The notes under the pieces were generated by a model. That model saw nothing but the letters and a program-made list of their open reading frames with translations. It searched no databases and was not told the origin of the DNA. A stretch of DNA of 42,118 bases, taken from the NCBI GenBank assembly GCA_013824715.1, contig PNOH01000039.1, positions 1 through 42,118 of the forward strand, in the 5' to 3' direction. Source of the DNA: Odoribacter sp. (lineage in GTDB: Bacteria > Bacteroidota > Bacteroidia > Bacteroidales > Prolixibacteraceae). Positions 18,294-26,858 of the stretch are shown piece after piece; position 1 is the stretch's first letter, and each line of letters starts with the position of its first letter. Made by a program: the position numbers and the translations under genes.

Positions 18294-18571
18294 CCTCGAA
18301 AGAATTTCCACAAAAGGATCTCAATGAAGATTATGACCAGAAGAAATCGAATAATAGATTTCTTGTTTTACACAACGACGATTATCACACCTTCGACTAT
18401 GTAATTAATGCATTAATCGAAGTTTGTGAGCATGATTTCCTTCAGGCCGAACAATGCACTTTGCTCATTCATTATAAAGGTAAATGCGATGTAAAGAAAG
18501 GAAGTTTTTCGTATCTTAGACCAATGAAAAAAGCGCTGAGTCAAAAAGAGCTAAAAGCAACAATCGACTAA
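18290..18571 (+). CDS. clpS: ATP-dependent Clp protease adaptor ClpS
   Basis: 93 residues. It binds the N-domain of ClpA or ClpC and delivers N-degron proteins to the Clp protease. The hallmark VLHNDDYHTFDYVINALIEV (about residues 26-45) matches the ClpS N-degron pocket, where the Asn-Asp pair contacts the substrate N-terminus. The rest follows the usual pattern, EQCTLLIHYKGKCDVKKG, and the C-terminal helix is complete. The start overlaps the upstream gene by four bases, and NfeD follows 10 bases downstream, placing a protease adaptor in a membrane-organisation operon. Confidence 0.93.
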   Translation: MTSKEFPQKDLNEDYDQKKSNNRFLVLHNDDYHTFDYVINALIEVCEHDFLQAEQCTLLIHYKGKCDVKKGSFSYLRPMKKALSQKELKATID

Positions 18572-18581
18572 TCCCTATTCT

Positions 18582-19055
18582 ATGAATCTTTTAATTATCC
18601 TTTTTTTAATTTTTCTTGGAATTGTATTATTGCTGATCGAGTTTACCATTTTGCCCGGAATTACCATTGCCGGGATCGGGGGTGTACTTCTCTTCGGGTA
18701 CAGTATTTATCTGGCTTTTACCACTTACGGAACGCTTGCAGGATTTCTAACCCTGGGATTTGTTCTTGTGGTTGCACCTACTCTTGTAGTTAAGCTCTTC
18801 AAAGGAAAAGCCGGGAAGAAGATGGTTCTCAGTACGGTTCTCAACGGATTTGTTAATGAAATTAATCCGGAAAAGGTTAAAGTCGGAGATATTGGTGTAA
18901 CAGTTGGACGGCTAGCCCCGATGGGGAAAATAAAAGTCAACAATGAAGTAGTTGAAGCCAAATCAGCAGGAATGTTTTTGGATCCGGGAGAAAAAGTAAA
19001 AATTATACATATTGAAAAATCGCTCATAACTGTTGAACCTTTAAATTTAGAATAA
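18582..19055 (+). CDS. NfeD-like membrane protein
   Basis: 157 residues. Two or three N-terminal hydrophobic segments ([19 protein letters not shown], then [21 protein letters not shown] and [17 protein letters not shown]) precede a soluble C-terminal part of about 80 residues. That part reads [30 protein letters not shown] and matches the NfeD OB-fold domain. This is the short NfeD form without the ClpP-like protease domain. NfeD proteins are usually encoded beside SPFH proteins and thought to assist them. The stop and the floA start share one base (TAATG). Confidence 0.9.
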   Translation: MNLLIILFLIFLGIVLLLIEFTILPGITIAGIGGVLLFGYSIYLAFTTYGTLAGFLTLGFVLVVAPTLVVKLFKGKAGKKMVLSTVLNGFVNEINPEKVKVGDIGVTVGRLAPMGKIKVNNEVVEAKSAGMFLDPGEKVKIIHIEKSLITVEPLNLE

Positions 19056-20041
19056 TGGAACAAATTGCAAATCTTGGAATTTTTGGTTTGATCGTCGGAA
19101 TTTTTATCCTTCTGATCATTATTTTGTATTACATTCCGGTTGGGCTCTGGTTTTCAGCCCTGGTTTCCGATGTGCGCATTTCGCTCATCCAGTTGTTCCT
19201 GATGCGTTTCCGGAAAGTTCCGCCATCAGTGATAGTTCGCGCCCTAATTGAAGGAACAAAAGCTGGCCTGGTGCTCAACCGCGATGAACTGGAAGCTCAT
19301 TTTCTGGCAGGCGGGCATGTGGAAAAGGTTGTTCATGCTTTAGTTTCGGCACAAAAGGCCAATATCGAACTTTCATTTAAAATGGCAACAGCCATTGACC
19401 TTGCGGGGCGCGATGTATTTCAGGCTGTGCAAATGTCGGTTAACCCCAAAGTGATTGATACCCCACCGGTTGCCGCAGTCGCGAAAGATGGCATCCAATT
19501 GATATGCAAGGCCAGGGTAACAGTTCGTGCCAATATTAAGCAATTGGTCGGAGGAGCCGGAGAAGAAACTGTACTTGCCCGTGTTGGTGAAGGAATTGTG
19601 TCTTCTATCGGATCATCACATACGCATAAAGCTGTACTTGAAAACCCTGATTCCATATCAAAAGTAGTATTGGGAAAAGGACTTGATGCAGGAACAGCAT
19701 TCGAAATCCTCTCGATAGACATCGCTGATATCGACATTGGCAAGAACATCGGCGCCGGCCTTCAAATGGACCAGGCGGAAGCCGATAAAAATATAGCCCA
19801 GGCCAAAGCTGAAGAACGCCGTGCCATGGCCGTTGCCCTCGAACAGGAAATGAAGGCAAAAGCACAGGAAGCCCGCGCTAAGGTAATTGATGCCGAAGCA
19901 CAAATTCCGATGGCCATTGCTGAAGCTTTCAGAAATGGGAACCTGGGAATTATGGATTATATGAAATACAAAAACATCATGGCCGACACTTCGATGCGCG
20001 AAGCGATTTCGAGCGAAGAACAAGATAAAAAGAAAAAATAA
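19055..20041 (+). CDS. floA: Flotillin-like protein FloA (UPF0365)
   Basis: 328 residues, the usual FloA length. An N-terminal hydrophobic segment ([25 protein letters not shown]) is a membrane hairpin. The SPFH-like domain follows, with [23 protein letters not shown], and a helical C-terminal part has Ala/Glu-rich repeats ([29 protein letters not shown], broken into heptads) ending EEQDKKKK. FloA scaffolds functional membrane microdomains and affects membrane fluidity, signalling and protease placement. It is translationally coupled to NfeD and ends at the terminator 20063-20096. Confidence 0.95.
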   Translation: MEQIANLGIFGLIVGIFILLIIILYYIPVGLWFSALVSDVRISLIQLFLMRFRKVPPSVIVRALIEGTKAGLVLNRDELEAHFLAGGHVEKVVHALVSAQKANIELSFKMATAIDLAGRDVFQAVQMSVNPKVIDTPPVAAVAKDGIQLICKARVTVRANIKQLVGGAGEETVLARVGEGIVSSIGSSHTHKAVLENPDSISKVVLGKGLDAGTAFEILSIDIADIDIGKNIGAGLQMDQAEADKNIAQAKAEERRAMAVALEQEMKAKAQEARAKVIDAEAQIPMAIAEAFRNGNLGIMDYMKYKNIMADTSMREAISSEEQDKKKK

Positions 20042-20062
20042 GAACTTAGATTGCTGAAATAC

Positions 20063-20096
20063 AAAACCTTGCCGTGAAAACGGTAAGGTTTTTTTT
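20063..20096 (+). terminator. Rho-independent terminator of the floA operon
   Basis: AAAACCTTGCCGT pairs with ACGGTAAGGTTTT across GAAA, with one G-U pair, and leads into eight T residues. It starts 22 bases after the floA stop codon. Confidence 0.92.
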
Positions 20097-20196
20097 ATGG
20101 TAGAATAAATTCGATCGTATAAAATCGCATCAAAATCTGTGCTTTTAAATAACTTATTTTTAGAGAATGGGGTACCGGATACCTGTTTTCAAATTA

Positions 20197-20550
20197 TTAA
20201 AATTTCCTTTGGCGTATATTATCCAATCCAATGACTGTCAACATACCTTCTAATTGTATATCTTTTGATTTAAAAAATTCGATCAAATATTCACCTGGTT
20301 CATTGGGTTGAAAATTTTCCCATCTTAAATAAATTACACCCGCTTTGGGTCTGTATCCTTTTTTGAAGATAAGCTCCCCATAATCCCGGTCAAATGTTAT
20401 AATCGTTCTATGTTCGTTTATTGCCAACTCTATGATTTCGCTATCAAGAATTCCAGCAAAATCATGACCTACAGCAATAATATCATATCCTGCATTCTCT
20501 AATATTTTGACACTTGATTCTGGAAAATTTTCATTTGCAAGCAGTTTCAT
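20197..20550 (-). CDS. DUF5615 PIN-like toxin
   Basis: 117 residues from the ATG at 20550; a TTG directly before it is not needed. The protein starts MKLLANENFPESSVKILENAGYD, then IAVGHDFAGILDSEIIELAINEHRTIITFDRDYGELIF in sequence order. This matches the DUF5615 family, whose fold is PIN-like with conserved acidic residues (ENF, DSEI, TFDRDYG). It would act as a ribonuclease toxin. The start shares one base with the stop of the DUF433 antitoxin gene, the typical order for a toxin-antitoxin pair. RNase activity is inferred from fold and context. Confidence 0.85.
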   Translation of the reverse strand: MKLLANENFPESSVKILENAGYDIIAVGHDFAGILDSEIIELAINEHRTIITFDRDYGELIFKKGYRPKAGVIYLRWENFQPNEPGEYLIEFFKSKDIQLEGMLTVIGLDNIRQRKF

Positions 20551-20789
20551 CAAGCCGACTTTAATGGTTCATTATAAAATAACCCATCTTTAAGAAATTC
20601 CTGAACATACCCAAAAACGGCCTGCAAACTCTCTTTGGAAAGTCGGGGATAATTTTCAAGGATTTGTTGCTCCGTCCACCCAGATGCAAGCAAATTAATG
20701 ATATGCTCTACAGATAGACGAGTCCCTTTTATAACAGGCTTTCCTGCTAAAATCTGATTGTTTGTTTCTATGTGGACTCTCCAATTCAT
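20550..20789 (-). CDS. DUF433 family antitoxin
   Basis: 79 residues. The segment NNQILAGKPVIKGTRLSVEHIINLLASGWTEQQILENYP, read in order, is the DUF433 helix-turn-helix signature and is complete at normal length. DUF433 proteins are usually the antitoxin and DNA-binding partner of DUF5615 or PIN-like toxins. It lies first in the module and probably autoregulates the pair. The one-base overlap with the downstream toxin suggests translational coupling. Confidence 0.88.
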   Translation of the reverse strand: MNWRVHIETNNQILAGKPVIKGTRLSVEHIINLLASGWTEQQILENYPRLSKESLQAVFGYVQEFLKDGLFYNEPLKSA

Positions 20790-21043
20790 ATTTCAAAGTT
20801 ACAATTTTTTAACTTATTACTGTCCGGAACATTTTAAAATAATCTCTGTAACATGGATTCCATCCTTCAGTATAGGAGTGAATATTTGCTTCTGCGAAAA
20901 CTTTGAATAAGAAAGGTGGAATCCCTTTATATCTCAAATGTCCGAAAAATTACATCTTTAGCACGATTTGTAATTGTATCTTTTTCAGGAAATAAAAGAA
21001 CATTCCCTATATTTACATGATCCCAAAACTGAATTCAATCGCT

Positions 21044-21943
21044 ATGAAACAAATAAAAACTTCTCTATACCTGTTTACAATATTTATTAGCTTTTCTTTT
21101 ATTTCAACTACCGTTTTTGCGCAGGGCATCTCAGAGATTTTTATTGGCACAAACGGAAAGTTATGCAATCTGGAACATGCCATTTATATTCAAAAAATAA
21201 AAACTAAATCGGCGAAAACGGCTACTGTTCAAACATTAAAACTTAAAGATGAGCAGTGGGAAAAAATATATTCAGAGAATTATAAAAAGGTAAATGATTC
21301 GACCTACCAGATCAAAGCTAACAGCGAAGAATTTACCGGAACCATTTACCGGACTTTCAGGCAACAGGCCGATAAAACATTCAGGTTTACGGATAACGTA
21401 AAAGGAGGGAAAATAAGGGAAGGTTTTGCTCAATCACTCATGCCCTTATTGTTACACGGCAAAGTTACCGAGTATTACAAAAGCGGAAATAAGAAATCGG
21501 TTTCAGAATACAACAATAACGAATTGGTTTCGAATGAGAATTGGAATGAGGATAGTACTAAATACATCGCCAATATCTTTTATTCAACCGATGTTGAACC
21601 GGCTTTTGTTCCCGGTACAAAAGTTATGAACCAACATTTGATTAAAGGTTTCAAAGATGCCGGAATCGATATTTCTGCCATTTCCGGATCAATGGTTATT
21701 GCCTTTGTAATCATGGAAGATGGAAAATTAGACGGATTAAAAATTATTAAAGGATTGGGCTCATCCATAAACACCGCCGCTTATGAGTCATTTCTAAGTT
21801 TAAAAGGGGAATGGAAACCGGCAAAATTGAATAACCAGAATGTACGGTATTATCTGGCTTTCCCAATCAATTTCATATACAAGCAACAATCATTCGAATT
21901 TGCCGAAATGCGGAAAGGCATTTTGCACTGGGGTGCGTATTAA
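21044..21943 (+). CDS. Exported protein with TonB_C-like C-terminal domain
   Basis: 299 residues from the ATG at 21044 (MKQIKTSLYLFTIFISFSF...), which begins a standard signal peptide ending near VFAQG. An in-frame ATG at 21017 would add nine odd residues. The central part contains an MORN-like stretch, VTEYYKSGNKKSVSEYNNNEL, as in Bacteroidota 'toxin-antitoxin system YwqK'-type repeats. The last about 100 residues (AFVIMEDGKLDGLKIIKGLGSSINTAAYESF... then WKPAKLNNQNVRYYLAFPINF) resemble a TonB C-terminal domain. There is no N-terminal anchor beyond the signal, so it probably acts in the periplasm. Its stop codon overlaps the truncated toxin gene on the other strand. Confidence 0.7.
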   Translation: MKQIKTSLYLFTIFISFSFISTTVFAQGISEIFIGTNGKLCNLEHAIYIQKIKTKSAKTATVQTLKLKDEQWEKIYSENYKKVNDSTYQIKANSEEFTGTIYRTFRQQADKTFRFTDNVKGGKIREGFAQSLMPLLLHGKVTEYYKSGNKKSVSEYNNNELVSNENWNEDSTKYIANIFYSTDVEPAFVPGTKVMNQHLIKGFKDAGIDISAISGSMVIAFVIMEDGKLDGLKIIKGLGSSINTAAYESFLSLKGEWKPAKLNNQNVRYYLAFPINFIYKQQSFEFAEMRKGILHWGAY

Positions 21944-22113
21944 TTAATGACTGCACAACATTTTCTGAATAAAAGGACTAACAAGTTTGGAATTTGGGCT
22001 AGATTTTTAAAATTTTCAACTTCTTCAAAAATGAGTTTTTCAACTTTCAGCCTTTCCTTTGCCGGAAGCTTGGCAAGTTCTTTCAAAAAGACTTTATTAA
22101 TCCCAATATTCAT
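21940..22113 (-). pseudogene. Truncated RelE/ParE-like toxin
   Basis: 57 codons from the ATG at 22113 to a TAA at 21940-21942. The protein starts MNIGINKVFLKELAKLPAKE and continues with KVEKLIFEEVENFKNLAQIPNL, the N-terminal half of RelE/ParE-family toxins of Bacteroidota. After NL the sequence becomes unrelated hydrophobic residues (LVLLFRKCCAVIN), and the core strands with the catalytic arginines are missing. The start overlaps the antitoxin stop by four bases (ATGA), as in an intact pair. I infer a deletion or rearrangement that removed the C-terminal half. It also overlaps the end of the plus-strand gene at 21044-21943. Frame and overlap are seen directly; inactivation is inferred. Confidence 0.7.
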
Positions 22114-22316
22114 TGCTTCTTATGAAGTAATGATTCATAATATGCTTTGGCTTCTGCTACAGAAAGAATATCGTCAGGATCATTTTCACTTATAAATTGA
22201 CCAAGAGCATAATCTTCCAACAACTGCTCCATTTTTTCAAAAGTCTGAATGTCAACCTGTACGGCAACCAGACGCTTTTTGCTGTCGGTAACGTAGGTTT
22301 TGTTTATTTCAAGCAT
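22110..22316 (-). CDS. RelB/Phd-like antitoxin of a broken toxin-antitoxin pair
   Basis: 68 residues. MLEINKTYVTDSKKRLVAVQ followed by DIQTFEKMEQLLEDYAL is the usual N-terminus of small antitoxins paired with RelE/ParE toxins in Bacteroidota. The C-terminal ILSVAEAKAYYESLLHKK is the flexible toxin-binding tail. It is complete, with its stop overlapping the toxin start by four bases. With the toxin truncated, it may survive as an orphan antitoxin able to neutralise toxins encoded elsewhere, or simply be decaying. Confidence 0.8.
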   Translation of the reverse strand: MLEINKTYVTDSKKRLVAVQVDIQTFEKMEQLLEDYALGQFISENDPDDILSVAEAKAYYESLLHKKQ

Positions 22317-22422
22317 GAAATTGAATTTTTCGTAAAGATAAGATATTCAGATCACAAGTTGAATATTAATAAAAGAAACCAGCAAATTTAATTCAAATCA
22401 TACTCTGACATTTTGAGCAAGT

Positions 22423-23898
22423 TTAAATTAATAATCCCAGATATCTGTCATAAGCCTCGTCCCAATCGAGTTCTTCGGATGGAATAAAATATACCAAATC
22501 AAATGAACTGGCAACAATCTGCCGGATTTCGCTTAGCGAGCCCACATAACCCAAAGCTTTGGCCTGAATCAGGATATTTCCAATCGCAGTGGCTTCGGCA
22601 GGGCCGGCAATAATCCTCAATCCTGTTGCATCAGCGGTAAGCTGGTTCAGAAAATGATTGTTGGCGCCACCTCCGATTATATGAATGATTTCAATTGGCT
22701 GATCGGATACCTCGCTGATTTGTCCAAGCGTATATCGGTATTTCAATGCAAGGCTATCGTAAATGCAACGGATAGTTTCGCCATGATCCTGAGGTGTTCC
22801 CTGAGCGGTTTGATAACAAAAATCACGGACTGCCTGGACCATATTTCCTGGATTCAGGAACATGGGATCGTCCGGATTGATAAGAAATTTAAAAGGCTCT
22901 GATTTCCTTGCCAGTTCAACCATTTCGGGCCAGGTGTATTTAAATCCTTCCTCTTCCCATATTCGCTGTAGTTCCTGAATGAGCCATAAGCCCATGATGT
23001 TTTTCAGGAACCGGGTCGTGCCATCTACCCCACCCTCGTTCGTAAAATTTAATAGCCGGGTTTGTTCCGAAATAATAGGGTGTTCGCTTTCGATGCCCAT
23101 AATAGACCATGTACCTGAACTGAGGTAAACAAAATTCTTTCCGGTGTTTGGCACCGAAACGATGGCCGAACCTGTGTCGTGAGCAGCTACGGCAATTACC
23201 GGAACAGATTTACTTCCGGTTTCGTGTATTATTTCATCCTTAATATTTCCGAGAATAGTGCCAGGTAAAATAATCTCATTGAGTATATCAGTTGGAATGC
23301 CCGCTTTTCCCAGAAACTCAATATTCCAGGAACAAGTTCCGGGAATAATCATCTGGCTGGTGCTTGCAATTGAAAACTCGCTCTTTATAATTCCTGAAAA
23401 CAGATAATTCAAAGCGTCGGGCATAAACAGGATGGAGTCAGTAATCTCCAAAAGTGAGGATTGATCTTTTACCATGGAAAACAGTTGAAAGATGCTGTTG
23501 AACTGCATAAACTGGATACCAGTCTGTGCATAAACCTCCTCGCGGGGAACAACCTGAAATAAATCTTCCATCGAAGTGTTGGTGCGCGGATCGCGGTAGG
23601 CAAAAGGAAGTGAAAGGATTAACCCTTCTTTGTTCAGGTGCACAAAATCAACGCCCCAGGTATCAATTCCAAGCGACTCAGGCTGAATTCCAAACTCTTT
23701 GACACACTTCTTTAATCCGGTTTTCAGTTCGTTGAATAAGCTGAAAATATTCCAGAAATAGTGCCCGTTAATTAATTGCATCTGGTTGGGAAAACGGTGT
23801 ATTTCTGTCAGTTCAAGCTTGTCATTTGCCAAACTCCCGAGGATGGCCCGTCCACTTGATGCGCCCAGATCGAAGGCTAAAAAGTATTTTTTGTTCAT
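22423..23898 (-). CDS. rhaB: Rhamnulokinase
   Basis: 491 residues of the FGGY carbohydrate kinase family. It phosphorylates L-rhamnulose to L-rhamnulose-1-phosphate using ATP. Visible features are the N-terminal ATP motif AFDLGASSGRAILG, the substrate-region GIDTWGVDFVHL (about residues 76-88), DPRTNTSMED, and the late ATP-binding IIHIIGGGANNHFLNQLTADATG (read in order). These distinguish it from xylulose and glycerol kinases, although fuculokinase is a remote alternative. It stands alone: no rhamnose isomerase, aldolase or transporter lies beside it. It probably handles rhamnose released from pectin, in line with the GH105-type hydrolase at 38507. Confidence 0.92.
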   Translation of the reverse strand: MNKKYFLAFDLGASSGRAILGSLANDKLELTEIHRFPNQMQLINGHYFWNIFSLFNELKTGLKKCVKEFGIQPESLGIDTWGVDFVHLNKEGLILSLPFAYRDPRTNTSMEDLFQVVPREEVYAQTGIQFMQFNSIFQLFSMVKDQSSLLEITDSILFMPDALNYLFSGIIKSEFSIASTSQMIIPGTCSWNIEFLGKAGIPTDILNEIILPGTILGNIKDEIIHETGSKSVPVIAVAAHDTGSAIVSVPNTGKNFVYLSSGTWSIMGIESEHPIISEQTRLLNFTNEGGVDGTTRFLKNIMGLWLIQELQRIWEEEGFKYTWPEMVELARKSEPFKFLINPDDPMFLNPGNMVQAVRDFCYQTAQGTPQDHGETIRCIYDSLALKYRYTLGQISEVSDQPIEIIHIIGGGANNHFLNQLTADATGLRIIAGPAEATAIGNILIQAKALGYVGSLSEIRQIVASSFDLVYFIPSEELDWDEAYDRYLGLLI

Positions 23899-24250
23899 TC
23901 GTTCAGTTTTTTATGTAACTGCAATTTTTTTCGTAAATACAATTCCGTCCGAAAGAAGATTTATACTTCGAAAAACTCTTTTGAAAGGACGGGTTTCATT
24001 GTTCCTTTCCTACCCGGGGTGCCACTTCTTCGTCGTTTTACCCCGGGCTACAAATATTTCACCCATACTGGGTTGAACCCCCAATTGCAACCAATCGGTG
24101 CTATTATGTTATGGGCTGAATCTTGCATAATGAGTGACTATTGCTGTTGACTGCGCCAAATCGCCTTGTCTGCCCATTCCATCTTCTCATTTTCTCATCT
24201 TCTCATTTTCTCATCTTCTCATTTTCTCATCTTCTCACTTTCTCATCTTC
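23899..24250. other. Gene-free stretch between rhaB and the CE15 esterase gene
   Basis: No gene is supported here. The stretch holds the CCCGGGG hairpin element (24009-24075) and the 8-bp tandem repeat array (24183-24254), listed separately. Plus-strand frames across it consist largely of translated repeat and look non-coding. Confidence 0.6.
24009..24075. repeat. CCCGGGGT hairpin element (probable dispersed intergenic repeat)
   Basis: CCCGGGGT at 24013-24020 pairs exactly with ACCCCGGG at 24040-24047 around a 19-base loop. A second small hairpin, CCCATACTGGG, lies at 24062-24072. I remember similar strings with GTGCCAC and GGGCTACAAATATTTCACCC from non-coding repeats of environmental bacteria. 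Other copies cannot be checked here. Confidence 0.5.
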
Positions 24251-24254
24251 TCAT
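24183..24254. repeat. Tandem repeat of nine 8-bp units, CTTCTCAT/TTTCTCAT alternating
   Basis: Nine units alternate CTTCTCAT and TTTCTCAT with a single variant base at 24238. The array abuts and includes the stop codon of the CE15 esterase gene (TGA at 24251-24253 on the minus strand). It is a microsatellite-like array that could change length by slippage. Confidence 0.95.
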
Positions 24255-25528
24255 TTTCCTCCAAAATGCTTATCAGCGAACCTGATGTATTGCTGCCAAT
24301 CGTAAAATGTCAAGTCATGCTTTCCGGAGCGGATGTGGTATCCAATCGTGCCCATTACCGGTTCGTTTACCTTTGGCATTTCTTTCGCCGGAAGTCCGTC
24401 CAGTCCCAGCAACTCATAAACAGCCGAGGCATATTTCGCTGACAAAAACTCGCCTTTCGGGTCGGCCCATGGATCACCTTCAGCGCTGGCTACATACAGC
24501 GGACGCGGAGCAATGAGAGCTAAAAGCATGTGCTGATCAACAGGAAGGAGTTCTTCTTTATTGTTGTATTTCGGAAAATTATCGCAAAACCAGTGAGGGA
24601 AAGAAGTATTGATGATCAGGACAGTTTCGCCAAAAATACGCTTCGAAAGAGCAGCGCCGCCACAACCAGATTCGTTGGAAATAACCATCGCAAAACGTTG
24701 ATCGGTGGCGCCTGCCCACAAGGCTGCTTTTCCCAACCTGGAATGACCCAAAACAGCCACTTTTTTTGCATCAACCAACGGATCTTTTTCCAGATAGTCC
24801 ATTACTCTTGACAATCCCCAGGCCCATGCAGCAATCGAACCCCATTCATCAATTTTAGGTTTTGTCTGCTTTGCCTGATAAAAAAACGGATGGATTCCAT
24901 CCGAAAAATCGTTTTTATCAGGATCAACATCACCGTAATAAATCGTAACCAATCCATATCCGGCTTTAATCATTTCTTCAACAGGCCAGCGGTCGGATGC
25001 TGATGCCCTCGACTGTTCAGTAACCTGATTATTTATAATTCCGACTGAAGGGTTATTCGCCACCCATGATTCGGTCAGCCTGATGTTTGGGTCGTTGTAA
25101 ACAGCATGGTTTCCGGTAAAATTACAGGCCAGAAAAACCGGAACTTTCCGGTCTGTTTTGGGTAAATACATCAAAATATTCACTTCCAGATTGCGGTCGT
25201 GATTTCTGAAAAACAAGGACAATTGTTTACGGATGGCCAAACCATTGACCGCGTTTGCTGAAGTTTCCCAAACCTTTACTTCTGAAATACCCTGATTCCC
25301 GGGAACTTTTCCATAAACTTCTTCAGTGAATACCTTCAGGATATCAGGACGCTGCTTTTTGAACCAGGTTTTTTCTGATTTGACTTTTCCTCCGTTAAAC
25401 CGGGTTAAAACATCGGGGATTTGATATTCTGGAACTTTAGATTCATCGTAAATGGCATTTTCCCGTTGGGCAAAAGCTTCAATATGAAGAAGGAGATAAA
25501 TGAAAAGTAAAAAAACTGTTGGTTTCAT
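24251..25528 (-). CDS. CE15-type glucuronoyl esterase-like protein
   Basis: 425 residues with a signal peptide (MKPTVFLLFIYLLLHIEAFA). It is an alpha/beta hydrolase of the CE15 glucuronoyl esterase type, which cleaves ester links between glucuronic acid of xylan and lignin alcohols. The nucleophile is S263 in VLGHSRLGKAALWAG, the acid is probably E286 in SNESGCGG, and the His is H404 in SGKHDLTFYDWQ. EEVYGKVPG and PVFLACNFTGNH are typical of the bacterial family. It should act in the periplasm or outside the cell. The stop codon lies inside a tandem repeat. An acetyl xylan esterase role cannot be excluded. Confidence 0.88.
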   Translation of the reverse strand: MKPTVFLLFIYLLLHIEAFAQRENAIYDESKVPEYQIPDVLTRFNGGKVKSEKTWFKKQRPDILKVFTEEVYGKVPGNQGISEVKVWETSANAVNGLAIRKQLSLFFRNHDRNLEVNILMYLPKTDRKVPVFLACNFTGNHAVYNDPNIRLTESWVANNPSVGIINNQVTEQSRASASDRWPVEEMIKAGYGLVTIYYGDVDPDKNDFSDGIHPFFYQAKQTKPKIDEWGSIAAWAWGLSRVMDYLEKDPLVDAKKVAVLGHSRLGKAALWAGATDQRFAMVISNESGCGGAALSKRIFGETVLIINTSFPHWFCDNFPKYNNKEELLPVDQHMLLALIAPRPLYVASAEGDPWADPKGEFLSAKYASAVYELLGLDGLPAKEMPKVNEPVMGTIGYHIRSGKHDLTFYDWQQYIRFADKHFGGK

Positions 25529-25769
25529 GATTTGGCTGGTATGAGATTATTCAATAAAGATAAAAATCTTTACTCAAAATATCTGCAGCAACCGGATTTT
25601 AAGGCGAAATCAGTGAAACAGGAAAAATGACAGGTAACGCAAAGTTCACAAGGAAATCAGGTATCCGATTGAAAAATTGAATATTGAATTCGATTATTTA
25701 GATATGAATACCAGCTAAAAGTTAAATACCCTACCTGAAAAAATACTAATATTTTTAACCATCCGAATT

Positions 25770-26849
25770 TCAATTCGGATAATTGAGCGGTTCAACTTCG
25801 CCGGTAGCCACCCTTAAAGCATTCATGGCAAGCGCCTCCAGTTCATCTTCGCCCGGATAAATATGTACAGCAGAGATAAACTCCACTTTTTTACTGATGT
25901 ATTGTGTCAGATACTGATTGTAAGCCAGTCCTCCCGTAAGTAAAATAGCATCAACTTTTCCATTCAGTGCAACTGCCATCTCGCCGATTGATTTGGCAAC
26001 CTGATAGCCTAATGCATCCTGAACTTTCCGGGCCAGGGTATCTCCACTTTTTGATCGGGTTTCAACATCCAGGGCATCATTGGTACCCAGATAAGCCACA
26101 TAGCCACCTTCGCCAATGACCATGCGCCGGATTTCGTCTTTCTCGTATTTATTACTGAAACAAAGCTCAATTAGCTGGCCAACAGGCAAAGTTCCACTTC
26201 GTTCGGGACTAAAAGGGCCTTCGCCATCCAATGCGTTGTTTACATCAATAACCCGGCCATTCAGGTGTGCCCCAACCGATATTCCTCCGCCGAGGTGAGC
26301 CACAATCAGGCTTAGTGTTTCATAGCTGCGTCCGATTTTTCGGGCATGAAGCCGTGCAGTCGCTTTCTGATTAAGGGCATGAAAGATAGAACGGCGCTCA
26401 AATGCAGGATGTCCTGAAAACCGGGCAATGTCATCCAACTCGTCAACCACAACCGGATCGGCCACATAGGCATGGGCTCCGGGTATCTGAAGGGCAATGT
26501 AATCGGCAATGAGTGGGCCGAGGTTACTGGCATGTTGACCATAAATGCCCGCCCGTGCATGTTCCAGCATCCGGTTATTTACCAGATAAACTCCTGATTT
26601 TAAGGGATAAGTCAATCCACCCCGGCCAATGATGTATTTTATTTTATCCACATCAAAACCTTCTTCAACCAAAGCATCAATAATCAGCCCCTTCCTGAAT
26701 TCAAACTGATCGATGATGTTTTCGTAAAGCGATAATTCTTCAATGGAATGGCGTAAAGTTTTCTTCAGCTTACACACTCCTTCAAAGTAAACTGCAAACT
26801 TGGTTGAAGTGGAACCTGGATTGATCGCCAATATTCGGATTTCGCTCAT
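25770..26849 (-). CDS. buk: Butyrate kinase
   Basis: 359 residues. It transfers phosphate between butyryl-phosphate and ADP to form butyrate and ATP in fermentation, or works in reverse. The N-terminus RILAINPGSTSTKFAVY and the middle IVAHLGGGISVGAHLNGRVIDV (read in order) are the family signatures. Length and the HALNQKATAR segment fit butyrate or branched-chain acid kinase rather than acetate kinase, which is present separately at 27953. It follows ptb after 9 bases, forming a ptb-buk operon. Confidence 0.93.
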   Translation of the reverse strand: MSEIRILAINPGSTSTKFAVYFEGVCKLKKTLRHSIEELSLYENIIDQFEFRKGLIIDALVEEGFDVDKIKYIIGRGGLTYPLKSGVYLVNNRMLEHARAGIYGQHASNLGPLIADYIALQIPGAHAYVADPVVVDELDDIARFSGHPAFERRSIFHALNQKATARLHARKIGRSYETLSLIVAHLGGGISVGAHLNGRVIDVNNALDGEGPFSPERSGTLPVGQLIELCFSNKYEKDEIRRMVIGEGGYVAYLGTNDALDVETRSKSGDTLARKVQDALGYQVAKSIGEMAVALNGKVDAILLTGGLAYNQYLTQYISKKVEFISAVHIYPGEDELEALAMNALRVATGEVEPLNYPN

Positions 26850-26858
26850 GAATCAGTT

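Noticed and set aside
19658-20023. Long antisense open frame opposite floA
   Set aside because: It lies wholly within a well-supported gene on the other strand and has no recognisable domain. Similar shadow frames occur over recA, pta and the oxidoreductase.
24183-24254. Possible CRISPR array
   Set aside because: The units are contiguous 8-mers without spacers and no cas gene is near, so it is a simple tandem repeat.
24134-24442. Plus-strand open frame through the tandem repeat
   Set aside because: It is translated repeat plus the reverse complement of the esterase gene, with Phe/Ser/Leu-only stretches. There is no independent evidence of coding.
25620-25660. Fragment resembling an ACGCAAAGTTCACAAGG repeat
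   Set aside because: Too short and single; no partner arm was found in the gap between the CE15 and buk genes.
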